This document shows positions 52,300-64,000 of a stretch of 64,000 bases of DNA, one piece after another. The notes beneath the pieces are model-generated. The model searched no databases and was not told where the DNA came from. It saw only the letters and a program-made list of their open reading frames with translations. Made by a program: the position numbers and the translations under genes. The DNA is from Hofstenia miamia (lineage: Eukaryota > Xenacoelomorpha > Acoela), in NCBI GenBank assembly GCA_004352715.1, contig SCFE01000014.1:381293-445292 (forward strand). Direction: 5' to 3'. Position 1 is the stretch's first letter. Each line of letters starts with the position of its first letter.

Positions 52300-54080
52300 A
52301 AACCATTTTCCGAACTTTTGATTGTTTTTTCCAAGCTTTTTGGGAAATTTGAAAATTGTGAGTCTAGGACGAATCTTTAAGTTACCGGGCTTGAATATAA
52401 TGTAAAAGATTTGTACTAAATTGCATTGGTGTACCTTAAGTACTTTAAAAAAGTTTTAAATTTTCTCCATATCATATGAAAGCAAATCTTGTGGAATTTG
52501 ATGAATGGCGTTTTCACATAACTTCAATTTGCAAATGAATGTTTATCCATTTTAGCAGATAATGTCCATTTCATTATGAATTGTAAGTGAAGTTTTATCA
52601 TGACAAAGTTTTGATATCCTCAGTAATCACCTTTTGAAATATTGTCATCATTTTATTGCTAAACTGCAAATTAATTTGCTAAATTTATTTGCGCTTGGAA
52701 TGGTATATTGCCGCACATATCCCACTTGGAAGACTTCCTGCTGTCTTATATATCTGTAAATAAATGTCCATGCTGCTACATGTATCGATATTCAATACCA
52801 AAACATATAGGCCTAGGCAGTTTCTGAAATTGAAATTTGATTTTTGTATTATCAAATTTATTGTGTATAGCAATTTACTGAAATTATAGCACAAATTGTG
52901 GTGCAATACCTTTTGAATCAAGCCCTGACACAAATTCCAGGTGTAAATGAGACTTTCTAAGTTCAAATACAGTGGTGAATACATGCTTAATCATAATTTA
53001 GGCTATCCAAAACAGAATCTTACTACCTTTTTGTTGTATATATAATATTTGTAAATTTGGCTTACTGAAGAAGTATTCCTTTAATTGGACAGTTGTAATT
53101 TAAGAAGATTGGGATACTCAAAACTAGAAGCTTTTACTAAAGCCAACGAATAATCATTTAGAGCACAATAATTCCATTGCAGAATGACTTGTTTCTTATG
53201 CACTTTTGAAAACCTTTTCTATATATTTGGAGGCATTTGAAACAAAACATTCAAATGCTTTCTATTTCTATATAAAACATCACTTCACAATAATTTTTGA
53301 AATTACACAACTTTTATAATACCGCAGATTTTCGTAAAGTTTCATATTTGACAAGTATTAGCAAAAATATTTTTTGCAATTTTTAATTTAAAATTTATTT
53401 GAATTAATTACATTCCTTAAAATGATTTTTAAAGTAGCAATTGTACATTCCATTTGACTATTGAAAAGGTGTTAGGAAAAAAATATCGAAAATCGCGCAA
53501 TTCTTACAAAAAATGAAACGCTTAATTAATTCAAAGGAAAGATCATGACGTCAGAGGCAAGAATGGACTCAATTGTATAACGTGGGCCCGTCTCAAAGCC
53601 AATGGTATTCTTAGCAAATTATACAAAGTTTTTGGAACTCATTCATCTACACAATAGGCCAAAAATAAAAAAACTGACATGATTTCTTTCATGAAACCAG
53701 TCTTCTGTATATATTGTATAAGGTTGACTTAAATCCCTCAGTTGTATATAAATGTCTAAGTATGCATTTTTAGAGTGAATAAAATGTTTAGGTAAGCTTA
53801 AGTTTTTAAAAATTTTTAATATTTCTCTAAGTTGCTTTTACGATGAATTTAAATAAATATTTATAGAATTTTTTAAGAAATATTATTTACAAATATTATT
53901 ATTTTTGAAGTATCACCAACTAAATCACGTTTACATCTTTGTTGCATTCTGTAGAAATTGTGTATTATATACATATTTTCATAAAAATTACATTAAGAAT
54001 ATTTCTGTTGTATTGTTGATTTAGATTTCATAATAATTATAAGATTAATCGAGACTAAATTCACTAAAAGTAAATAAAAA
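52300..54080. other. AT-rich intergenic sequence
   Basis: The first 200 bases share words with MITE family A (GACAAACC, CAAGCTTTTTGGGAAATTTG) and may be a decayed copy. Nothing else was supported. Confidence 0.4.
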
Positions 54081-54087
54081 TAATAAC

Positions 54088-55365
54088 TTAGAAATTAAAA
54101 TCAGAATTCCTCGAGCTACTACATTGTGTTTTGCTATTATTTCTACCATTTTGTCAATAGAATTTCACATATGACTATAAGCTATTATTACCATTTTTTG
54201 TTTATCGCCATTACATTATAGTTCATTTTATTTATAAATTTTAATACAAAAAGCCGCTATTTATTATCAAATGCTTTTAATTGGCTATTAAAAACAAATT
54301 TTTGCAGTAAGCATAATCATGTTAGTGCAGTGGTTCCCAACCTATTTTGTTACATTCCTCCCTTTGCCATTTTGGAACTATTCATTCCTCCCTATATGAT
54401 GAAAAACAAATAAAGCATAAAAAATCATTGCCACTTGGGAAGAGGTTTTTCAAAAAATAAAAACATTTTTTAATGTTTTTATGAAATTCCTCCTCTGCAC
54501 TCATAAAATTTCTCCCTAGGGAGGAATTTCTCCTTGGTTGGGGGAAATTATAATATATTGTCCCCGTTATTTCAAGTACAATTCCATGCAACTTCAATTA
54601 TATCTAAGCATAAATATGCCTGAGAATCAATGTCTATTCTTGCTAATTACTTAAATGTGAATCCACGATCACATTTATTTGCAGCAGTACTTCCTATCCT
54701 AGTTTTCATCGAGCAGCCTCTAATANTTAGAAATTAAAATCAGAATTCCTCGAGCTACTACATTGTGTTTTGCTATTATTTCTACCATTTTGTCAATAGA
54801 ATTTCACATATGACTATAAGCTATTATTACCATTTTTTGTTTATCGCCATTACATTATAGTTCATTTTATTTATAAATTTTAATACAAAAAGCCGCTATT
54901 TATTATCAAATGCTTTTAATTGGCTATTAAAAACAAATTTTTGCAGTAAGCATAATCATGTTAGTGCAGTGGTTCCCAACCTATTTTGTTACATTCCTCC
55001 CTTTGCCATTTTGGAACTATTCATTCCTCCCTATATGATGAAAAACAAATAAAGCATAAAAAATCATTGCCACTTGGGAAGAGGTTTTTCAAGAAAATAA
55101 AAACATTTTTTAATGTTTTTATGAAATTCCTCCTCTGCACTCATAAAATTTCTCCCTAGGGAGGAATTTCTCCTTGGTTGGGGGAAATTATAATATATTG
55201 TCCCCGTTATTTCAAGTACAATTCCATGCAACTTCAATTATATCTAAGCATAAATATGCCTGAGAATCAATGTCTATTCTTGCTAATTACTTAAATGTGA
55301 ATCCACGATCACATTTATTTGCAGCAGTACTTCCTATCCTAGTTTTCATCGAGCAGCCTCTAATA
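54088..55365. repeat. 638/639-bp direct repeat joined by one N (probable false duplication)
   Basis: 54088-54725 recurs at 54727-55365, with N at 54726 between. The copies differ by about one substitution and one base of length in a poly-A run (CAAAAAATAA against CAAGAAAATAA). Confidence 0.9.
54328..54555. mobile_element. hAT-like MITE with CAGTGGTTCCCAACC end
   Basis: The left end CAGTGGTTCCCAACC is a common hAT MITE terminus. The right end is degenerate (GGTTGGGGGAAATT at 54536-54549). CATTCCTCCCT words and their complement AGGGAGGAAT occur inside. Repeated at about 54967-55195 in the duplicate. No clear target duplication. Confidence 0.5.
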
Positions 55366-55369
55366 TTTG

Positions 55370-57590
55370 GAATGATTTAGAAAATGAGATTAGAGTAGAA
55401 AAAAATTACAAAAAATTTAGAAAAAAATTAAAAAATTTTATTTTTACACTGACAAATTACAATTGGAGACAGAAACATGCTAAACACTGATTTTTTACAC
55501 TGAGCTCACCACATACAAAGTTGTTATTATATATTTATATATTTAGTTTGTAGTTTAATGATATCTTTTAACAAATATATTGCTTATTATTATAAAGCAC
55601 AAATATATAAAGGTTGCTATAAAAATTTTTTTAGCCTTACTAGCTAATGATCTGCATAAAGCAATTTCAACATTGATCTATGGAAATAATGTATAATATT
55701 TAATAATTTGCTGTCGTTCCTTTATATTTATAAATTATTGATAATTGTTGACGCAAGGGAATGGCTTACTTAATATTTTGCTATCAATCTTTAAATATTT
55801 ACAAACATTGTTCATTGAATGGTAAAGTATACCAAAAGTCCTGCTGCTAAAATGAGTGAATGTTAGGGATTAGCATACTGAAGTGATACAAACCTGACCA
55901 ACAGTCTGTAAACTTAGTTGGGGGCTAAGTACTATGTACTCAGATAAAGTAAACTTATTTTTATTGTCTTCAACTAACAACCAATGAGAATTGGTGTGAA
56001 GATGTGTCGTAGGAAGCTAGGCGCTTTCCAATGGAGTGCTTACACAAGCTGTTTACTCGAATTCGCAAATGTTTATCCGCAATGGAATTTTTGCATACTA
56101 GAAGCATTTGTTGTATAACTAAGACAGCCTTGTGTTGATTTGTTTAGACTAAATTTACCATATAGTTAGATTCAGTCTTGTATAATTATTAATGTTCTTC
56201 TGCAAACTGCTTGAAATATAATAACATAGATATGCGGATATATTTTCCATATTTTCGAGATTTCATTCATTAATGACATATTATAGATGAAATTTAAAGC
56301 TATGATGTATTGAAGCAGTTAAAATTACATTATATTTGATTTATTATAAATATTAATTAAATTATACCCAAGAATCAAGATGTTTATTATCACCTTGCCT
56401 ACAACCAGTAACGTTTACTTATTCAATAATATATTTTTTTATTTTTTTAAGTGTTTATAACTTCTCATTTTATATTAGTACTTAATTCGTTTCATAACAT
56501 TGAACTTCTAAAAATAAAGACGTATTGACGATTATTTATACTAAAAAGTGTTTTATTTCTTTTATTACTTCATGAATAAATTTATGAATCATACGTAAGA
56601 ATTGATATTGAATACAAAATATCATACGATGACCTTAGTTATGCTATCGTTTCATGCTTGCCAATATTGTAAATTGTTCTAAATGCTCAGTTAAAAAAAT
56701 TGATAGTGACGAATGTCTTTGTGATGTGAATAAAAATGCGCAGTAATTAAATTTAATTAAAACAAATGAATTAATTAGTTATACATATAACGGTTTTTGG
56801 ACAGAGTACAAGTAGTTGACTCCAAATGCCATCTGCCGGTCTGTTTAACATTGATACACCTAGATAATTTGCAGATTCACATTTACTAATTTCGTCATTA
56901 CAAACATTAATATTTATATTATCTGAAATTGTTGATTGTTTTTTAGATGAAAATGATAAATTGGGATTTTTAACTTATTTCCATTAAAATGTATAACAAT
57001 TTTCAATATCTTTTGTCAAGTATTTGATTGCTCCCAAGGAATTTGTTGCTGTTCGTAATATACAAGCATCATCTGCGTATTAGCAAATGGTTCCATTGAT
57101 GTATAGCGCAAATAGAATGGCTCGTAACACATATGATTGGGGCACACCTAGAATTTTAATAGTATATTATGAAAAATATCAAATTTTAGTCTTTGATTGC
57201 TGTCGTTTAGAAAATCCTTAAGAAATTTATTGCTCTTCCATGTCGGGAATGTGATATCGCTGTTCTCTATGTCAAACACTTGGTATTATATATAAAATTG
57301 TTGTCTACATAATAAAAACCGAAAGACTGATGAATATAACCAGCACCGATAAAACCGATATTACAGGAATTTTGAACATCTATCGATTGCAACTGATTAT
57401 TAAGTTTAAAAATCCCCGCACATGTAGTTTTTCATAAACTTAATGAAAGGAATGCTTTAGATAAAAGAGCACACTCTAACATTGCATATATTGTAGTTAA
57501 TGAAAATGCCGTTAAGCAATAACATGATTAAAATATGGGCTGTCTACTTGCTAGATAAATATTTCGTACAATTTGCTATGATTTCTCTAA
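55370..57590. other. AT-rich intergenic sequence
   Basis: No supported gene. Near 56980-57150 on the minus strand there are weak reverse-transcriptase-like words around GVPQSY, too decayed to annotate. Confidence 0.35.
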
Positions 57591-57599
57591 AAAAAATTA

Positions 57600-58030
57600 A
57601 GAAGTTATAACTCACCAAATAATAAGGATATCACAAATCTGAAAGCACCACTGGATAGAAAATAGTCTCCTCTTTTATTTCATTCTTTGCTTACGATTCG
57701 ACGACTTCTGACTTTGCGCGCTCGGATGGAACTTGGGTATATGTAGTCTACAGAATGCCAAGTAAATGAGGTGGGTTGTTACTGCTATGGTTTTTAGACC
57801 GCTTTGTTGTCTAAACAGGATGTATTTTTAAAAAATTGAATGTTCTTTAAAAATCTGATTTTTCACTGAAAAAATTCTATAGTTTAAAACAAACACATGA
57901 ATAATTTTTATGACAAATGTTCACAACAACAGAGAAGTACACTTGCCCATAGATGCTTCCACATCCCAAGACTTTCTGAATAGGCTTAGTTAAAATTGTA
58001 CTAGAATGGCTAGATTGTGAACAAAACTGT
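57600..58030 (-). mobile_element. MITE family A, inverted copy
   Basis: Read on the minus strand, this matches 22811-23321 in order. Plus-strand AATAGTCTCCTCTTTT then TTGCGCGCTCGGATGGAACT corresponds to the complement of the segment around 23140-23220. The ends are not sharp. Confidence 0.55.
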
Positions 58031-58554
58031 TTTTACTTTAAAGCCAAAATAGGTTGTTTGAGATCAAGATGTTGATTAAATACATTTCTTTAAATGTTAA
58101 ATAAAACTCTTCTATAGGAAATACTAGTTAATAAATACGTTCATGGAAAGCAATCACATTGAAATATCTTCTTAGCATCATCCAAAATATTGTATTGATT
58201 TCCATTTATTTCAATAGCAGTTAGATTAAGCGATGCAGTATACCACTTAAAATTTCTGTTTAAAAATGGCAATTTGTAATTTATATAACTGAGTAAATAT
58301 CAAAACTATTAATTTAAAAATTTAAGAAGCAAATTTCAAATTTCAATTTTTTATAACTTAGTTATAAATCTTATAAAATTGTTGTAATTTTTTATAAAAA
58401 TTTTATATTATTGAGACCATTGCTCGATGAATTCTCATTATATTTTCGAAGTTTTTTACATAAATGTAATTATTTGCTTTGAGTGTTTTGTATTCTAGTT
58501 CTAAGTAAGTCTAAATTTTGACAAATGCGAACCCTGTCAACTTAAAGCTAAGAT

Positions 58555-58877
58555 TAGTGGTTCTCAACCTGTGGGTCGCAACCCCTTCTGGGTCGAGCGC
58601 AAATTTGCTAGGGGTTGTCGAGTTCTTTTGAATTTTGCAGTTTTTTTTCAATAAATCAGTCACATTTCAAATGTTATTAGAAACTTGAACTTTTGCTTTG
58701 AAAAAAACTTGAAAAGACCAAAACTGTACAATAGCATAAAAATTGAAGAAGCAGTTATTGGCAATTATATTTTAAAAAATTTATGGAGTGAAAAAAATAT
58801 TTAGTTGGGGGGGGGGTCGTCAGCACATTGGAAATAGACTTGAGAGGTCACGGTCTAAGAAACTTTGTGAACCAATG
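58555..58877 (+). mobile_element. hAT-type MITE, 323 bp, with 8-bp target duplication
   Basis: The left end TAGTGGTTCTCAACCTGTGG and the following GGTCGCAACCCCTTCTGGGT are typical of a widespread hAT MITE type. The right end GTGAACCAATG is the imperfect complement. Flanks GCTAAGAT (58547-58554) and GTTAAGAT (58878-58885) match at 7 of 8 positions, the hAT target-duplication length. Non-coding. Confidence 0.7.
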
Positions 58878-58889
58878 GTTAAGATTAAA

Positions 58890-60800
58890 ACAATAGAACC
58901 CAAAATATGAACCTCTTCAAGAGATTTTGAAAAATACCGTAGTGTTTGGTTTTGGTAATAAAAAAATTGACACCCTTGAATAATTTATACCGAATTTTTT
59001 TGCAAAACAATTTGTAATTTTCTAGTTCTAGAGAGAGGTTTTTAAAGTTTGATTGATGGTCATCATCGTTGTTCTATATTCCTTTTTGTTTATGCTTCAA
59101 ACCTTGACAACCCTCATGTTCTTAGTTGATAGCACTAACTAGCAAGACGACACTACAATGTCTTCTTTGTGTCATTTAAATTGGTATAGAAAATGAAGTT
59201 TAAAAATCTTTGAATAGGTTTCTTGAGCTTAAGAAGCAGTTGTTAATTATGAAATTAATATGGTATTAAAATTACTTTAGTTCTGCTATATATAGTAATA
59301 ATGTTTATTATATAATTTATGTACATATTTCTTAAAAATTCATAGATGGAAGTTTCAAAATCAAAATGGTCTTTAATTTTAGCAATGTAACGTATGTCTG
59401 CATATTGTATAAAAAATTGTACATTAAATGGGATATCAATTGCACGAACTTCTAATTTTAAATCCACAGACTCGTGACAACTAGAACAAACTAGTTTTAT
59501 TTACAAGCCAAATCACGTGAATGAGAGGTATGTCAATATCGACTTTATGTTGTTACAAGCATAAGTAAAAGATAAGCATAAAGAACGCATGTCCAGTATT
59601 TTGCCCATTGCAGATGTTTCTCAACTTCGTTATATTTTAAACAAAAAATGTTCAGAATTCACTGTGCTCATCATAGAAGATACGGAGTAAGTCGTGAATT
59701 TTATCTTAGATCTTGAGTTTCATAGTTCATTAAACTGTAGCTAAAATTGAAGTTTACTTCTAAAGAGAAACTTTAAAAATGCCCTGAAGCAACAAAGTAG
59801 AATAAATGTAATTCAAGTTTAGGTTTCAAGGATTACATTTCAAAACAGTTTTGGCTCATCGTTTTATATTTATTTGTCTAAGCTGAATTCTTAGAAAACA
59901 ACTTAAAAAGTTTATACTTAATTCCAAAGAAAGCTTGCTAAAGATCAGCATATAAAACTACTCTATAAATTATATATAGTAAACTTCAATTTTATATGTT
60001 CATGAGTTTCATAATCGTTGCTGGAATGCTATTTTTTCTATTTTTGCCTATGACCGTAAGTCTTCCTTGATTACTCCACAATATAACTCCTTATCTTTAA
60101 TTTATTTTATATTAATAAAAATTGATAAAATTTCTTTCATAATATTCATTGAAATTTCTTTTAAATTCACAAATTAGTAGACGGGCACAGTATAGAATGC
60201 TCTATCAGGTTCTGATGCACTTAGCGTAATTTTTTTTATATTGTAATCGTTGAAAAACATCCTTGGTTATGAAAGATTATAAAACATCGTTTCAATATTC
60301 ACTGTTCTGTTTTCTATAATATCTGAGTATTTTTCTAGATATCTAATTGGATTTATTTGAATATTTCATAAAAAATAGCAAACAAAAATGCATCTATCAA
60401 ATTAAAGAAATTCAATGTCCATAGATATTTATTTACATCTATTAATGCATCAATCTGCTATTCAGCATCAAGAATTTACATGTACTAACTGTTTTAATAA
60501 GAATAGTGTATGTCCAATCATTACTATTATTATCATTAATATTTTTAACACAAAAAGTTTAGAAGTACAATCTTGTCAGAAGAAATTGTTCAAACTCAGT
60601 TAATATATAAGGATATCACGTATTGTAAAGCATTCTGTTCAAAGGTAGCTTTTCTTTAAATATAACTAGTCATAGTTCATATAAATAATCTTAGTTCACA
60701 TAATTCACTAAAATATTTAAAAATTAAAATTAATAAAAAACAAACCGGGGATTTTCATAAAAATTATTATTTTCAATTAACAAAAAAATTGGAATTAAAG
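58890..60800. other. AT-rich sequence downstream of the forkhead gene
   Basis: No gene or defined repeat recognised. Confidence 0.45.
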
Positions 60801-60802
60801 CA

Positions 60803-61429
60803 TTAACTTAAAAGTTTTTCAATGGTGAATACATTTGAAGTCTTTTTAATCTTTTGGTTTAAGTTATTTGAACTGAGATGAACATGCCTTTTAAAGTCGA
60901 AAAATGAAGGTAGTGCTTGTTGAGTGACTGAATTTGGAAAACAGCCCACTAATTGACTGTGGGGATAAGATGCTGCAACAGCGAGTTGCTGTACAAGAGA
61001 AAATTGAGAATTGTATTGAGGCATAAAATATGTCTGCGGCGTTGCATAGGGAAGCATTTCACGATGACGCTTAAAGCGTTTCCTTCTTCGGAGGTACGAT
61101 CCATTGTCGAACATATCTTTACTAGCAGGATCGAGAGTCCAATAGTTGCCTTTACCGGGATTTCCAGGCTCACGTGGAATCTTTATGAAGCAGTCATTTA
61201 ATGAAAGATTGTGACGAATGCTGTTTTGCCAAGCCGGAAAGCGTTCTCTGTAGTAAGGAAACTTTGCCATGATAAAGTCGCATATTTCGCTTAGAGTTAA
61301 TTTGCGGTCAGCTGCGTTGAGTATAGCCATGGTAATTAAGGCTATATAGGAATAAGGAGGCTTGCTGCTCTGAGGAGCAATTGAAGGAGAGGGTTTGATC
61401 GGAGCGTCTGACATTGATAAATGAGCCAT
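60803..61429 (-). CDS. foxD: Forkhead transcription factor, FoxD type, 208 aa
   Basis: Intronless. The start is the ATG at 61429 ([15 protein letters not shown]). The forkhead domain spans about residues 23-122: [20 protein letters not shown], the recognition helix [15 protein letters not shown], and [20 protein letters not shown], ending [18 protein letters not shown], the basic wing that acts as a nuclear localisation signal. The [27 protein letters not shown] and [14 protein letters not shown] combination is that of FoxD; FoxAB is the main alternative. The protein ends FTIEKLLS, fitting the eh1 motif (F-x-I-x-x-I/L-L) that recruits Groucho co-repressors, so it may act as a repressor. It is short for a FoxD: the N-terminus has only 22 residues and no acidic region. 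Nuclear DNA-binding regulator, probably of development. Confidence 0.9.
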   Translation of the reverse strand: MAHLSMSDAPIKPSPSIAPQSSKPPYSYIALITMAILNAADRKLTLSEICDFIMAKFPYYRERFPAWQNSIRHNLSLNDCFIKIPREPGNPGKGNYWTLDPASKDMFDNGSYLRRRKRFKRHREMLPYATPQTYFMPQYNSQFSLVQQLAVAASYPHSQLVGCFPNSVTQQALPSFFDFKRHVHLSSNNLNQKIKKTSNVFTIEKLLS

Positions 61430-61480
61430 CACAAACTGTTTGCCGATTTTATTGGATTTCGGATTTATTCAAGATTCCTG

Positions 61481-61491
61481 TTTAATTTATA
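61481..61491 (-). promoter_or_regulatory. foxD: TATA-like element of the forkhead gene
   Basis: On the minus strand TATAAATTAAA lies about 55-60 nt before the ATG, leaving a short 5' leader of about 30 nt if it works as a TATA box. Confidence 0.45.
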
Positions 61492-61499
61492 AATACATC

Positions 61500-61990
61500 T
61501 GTTTTGCAAGTTTGCGCCGCGTGTAAGCATAGAGTTCAAAATAACATTTTCGTGCGTTGGTAAACTGGCCCCATATTGGTGGGGATTTAATGCTGATTCC
61601 TTACGCCTGTGTTTATGCGGGAAATTTATTTTTTCACCGCCCGCCGAAAATCCTTTTGCCGTAAACATCGTGTCACTTACGCCGATCGCTTAAACGGAAA
61701 ATGAGCACGAACCCCGCTGTGTAAAGTAAACGCTTGTTTGCTGGAAACGAGGTGGATTTGTCCAGCCCTCAAATAAGACGCATTGTGCTACCCAGCTGTC
61801 TCAAATGATTGCTGGACGGCGAAGATTAAGTGCTTTAAGTGAAGTGTCATAAACGCGTTTGCAAACATACCGATTTGTTGATTTTCAATGCATGTCGGCC
61901 ATTTGATAATTTAATAATGGCGTTGCTTTGATCTGACCGCGTTTGTGCCTCAATGAAGCAGGAAAGCTCAAACAAAACGAAAATTACAAG
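61500..61990 (-). promoter_or_regulatory. foxD: GC-richer upstream block of the forkhead gene
   Basis: About 490 bases directly 5' of the gene are richer in G+C than all flanking DNA and carry no ORF with motifs. Matches to forkhead sites (R-TAAACA): GTAAACA at 61661-61667, ATAAACA as TGTTTAT at 61610-61616, and a weaker AGTAAACG at 61726. A TCF/LEF-type CTTTGATC lies at 61926-61933. The composition and site cluster suggest a proximal regulatory region with possible autoregulation; this is inference. Confidence 0.45.
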
Positions 61991-61994
61991 CCTA

Positions 61995-64000
61995 CACATA
62001 GTAAAATCAACGAAATTACATGCTTGACAGCGAATTTAATATCCCTAATTCTATTATTAATATTATTATAGCGTTGACATAAACACGCTCGCCAGAAATC
62101 CATTAATGGGACATAATGCGAAAACCAGCTAAACAAAACTAAGTTCATTAACACAAGTGAATAAAATACTGATTTAGACTGTTCATTGCCGCAACGTTTT
62201 GAAATATTCATTAATGTATATCAACAAATGAAGCTGTTTAATATGTATAATGCCTTTTTTGGTTTAAATATCTTTAAACAAGATAGATCAGAAATTTTTC
62301 GCTGTTATATCTATTTCAAACAAAATTTAGTTGAAGAAATTTATTAAAATTCAATCAAAACACATTAGTAGTTATTTGAAAAATTTAAATTAACTTGGAT
62401 AAATACATATTTTTAATTATAAATATTTGTCACTTTTCATGGTGCATAAGAAAATGTGAATTACAGTTTTCGTCAAAATATTCTGATGTACTTATTGAGG
62501 CACACAAGAACTGACATATTTCTAAATAATCAATTGCCAAGAAAGTGATTTGATAGGAATTAAAACTCAATATATTAACAAGAAAACAAACATATATGTG
62601 TACGTTACGTTTTTATTTTACTTATTTTAGCTTAAAAATTACGGTAACTTTTTAAACTTTTTTCAAATGTGTTTGAAAATAGGTGTTTGTTTATAAAATC
62701 GATACAAAATGTTTTTAGTAGGAAACTATCTCATGTGTAGCTTCAAGCTTAGAAAATAGTTGAGGCACTTAATACTGAAAATGTGATATAATTTTATGTT
62801 ATTCAATAATATTCTGCGATTTCACTCACTTTCACACTTCAAGTCGGATGATATTAGATTTGTAAATACATATTTGATTTTCGATTTTCACTGAATGCGA
62901 GCAATCTAGCATGTAGTGATCAATAATCAATGCAAATATGGTACTGACAAAAACTGTTTTCTAGAATGTTTGAGGAAAAATACGTTTAAAATTTTGGTTT
63001 AAATATAATGAAGACGAGAGAAGCTAATCGCTCTTTTGTATTTTCATGTAGTTTCACCATTTAAAAAACTTTATTAGAATACTAAATTTCAAGAGTATTT
63101 GCCTAAGTATATATTGAATTAGAATTTTTTGTACAAAATGAAAAAAAATCAAAAATTAAGGTGATGAAATGCGTTTCCAGGACTTTTTCAATATTATGAA
63201 AAATTTGCGGAGCTTTGCCCTGCTTTTGGTCACTCAAATTGATCGCATCTGAGATGTCAGAAAATCCTATGTACGACTCTGTAAACCATGTAAAAAGTAT
63301 ACAAGGCCGATGAAATCGAAACTGGTTATTAATTAATATTAAATGTGTTTACAACAAGTAGCTCATTGGAAATAATAGATATTCCAAGACTGGCGAAAGT
63401 AGATGAGTTAAACAAAAGCAATTAATAAAGTCACGAAAAACCTCTTTAATAAGTATTTAAGGAAATTGGAAAACAGCTGCTCTTTGACCAAAGTAGTGCT
63501 GAATAGTAGGTTATTGAGCATTTTGTATTAATATATTTTTTCTAAGCAAGTGTTAATAAGCCCTAGAATTTTGCTCAAACCATCTTAATTAAATGCTTTT
63601 AGGACATAAATGAACTCTACAAGCCAAAGAGATTCCCCACCGTGATATTGTTTCATAAAAATGAAAATATTTTGAAGTTCTCTACCCAGAATGTCAATAA
63701 AATCATACTTCAGATTGAATACCATCGAATGCTTGCACTCTCAGAGTAACAATTGTAAATTATATTTTTGTATTTGTAAATATGTACTCTATGTAGAAGT
63801 TTGTTTAGTAGATATCAGCAGCAGGTATTTCTTTTCGTACAAAAACAATGTCAATACAGCTAACAGGGTATTTATTATTGTAAATATTTGATAAAATTGA
63901 TTTAAAACGTTGAATAAGCATGAAAGAGATGAACAAAGTGCTTACAATAATGTAAGAATATCATCTTTAAAATATGTTTGTTAAAATGCTATTTTTGTCA
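61995..64000. other. AT-rich sequence upstream of the forkhead gene
   Basis: One more forkhead-like CATAAACAC occurs near 62080. No gene, tRNA or repeat ends recognised up to the window edge. Confidence 0.4.

Noticed and set aside
61430-61432. GTG start one codon upstream of the forkhead ATG
   Set aside because: The ATG directly follows and is the normal eukaryotic start.
1-64000. tRNA, rRNA or CRISPR features
   Set aside because: No convincing tRNA A/B box pair, rRNA-like segment or regular spacer array was seen on either strand.

Overview
The window is AT-rich nuclear DNA from an invertebrate metazoan. The evidence is spliced genes with GT-AG introns, an axonemal dynein heavy chain, a FoxD-type forkhead gene, secreted and membrane genes with PAN/apple, EGF and C-type lectin modules, and many animal-type transposable elements. 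Seven dynein introns are only 41-50 nt long, next to others of 1-7 kb. Axonemal dynein argues against nematodes, which lack motile cilia. I cannot place the species further; a flatworm or another small invertebrate would fit.

Layout. From 1 to 24245 (+) runs the 3' part of an axonemal dynein heavy chain gene, best matched by the DNAH6-like inner-arm type. I can trace 24 exons with consistent reading phase, from the microtubule-binding stalk to the stop codon. Roughly 90 expected residues are missing and probably lie in the 1000-N gap at 10878-11877. The 6.6-kb intron at 15574-22203 holds a decayed antisense CR1-like retrotransposon. Two introns carry members of a small TIR element family that recurs at 44.5 and 57.6 kb. 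From 25.8 to 31.2 kb is a transposon graveyard: the C-terminal part of an unassigned retroelement, a Penelope-like element broken by a minus-strand non-LTR element that is itself broken by a plus-strand one, and a frameshifted transposon-like ORF. At 34624-35976 sits a Tc1/mariner-superfamily element with an open transposase, perfect 31-bp inverted ends and TA target duplications.

From 38733 to 47369 (+) I assemble a four-exon gene for a secreted protein (signal peptide, PAN-like domain, EGF-like domain, unassigned C-terminal domain). All splice phases agree and the frame closes at 309 residues. At 49962-51563 (-) is an intronless type II membrane protein with three C-type-lectin-like domains. 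At 60803-61429 (-) is an intronless FoxD-type transcription factor with a C-terminal eh1-like motif and a GC-richer upstream block. These genes do not form an operon or an obvious shared pathway.

Assembly quality matters here. Three single-N positions (18734, 45677, 54726) are each flanked by near-identical direct repeats that begin and end exactly at the N. They are most likely unmerged overlapping contig ends, and they falsely duplicate parts of the retrotransposon, of the PAN-EGF gene and of a hAT-like repeat. Three of the five long gaps are flanked on both sides by (TA)n, the 1000-N gap is flanked on one side, and the gap at 26289-26379 is not in (TA)n. I found no CRISPR array, tRNA or rRNA gene. 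I see no convincing undescribed system. The best candidates for novelty are the PAN-EGF protein's C-terminal domain and the divergent triple-lectin receptor.
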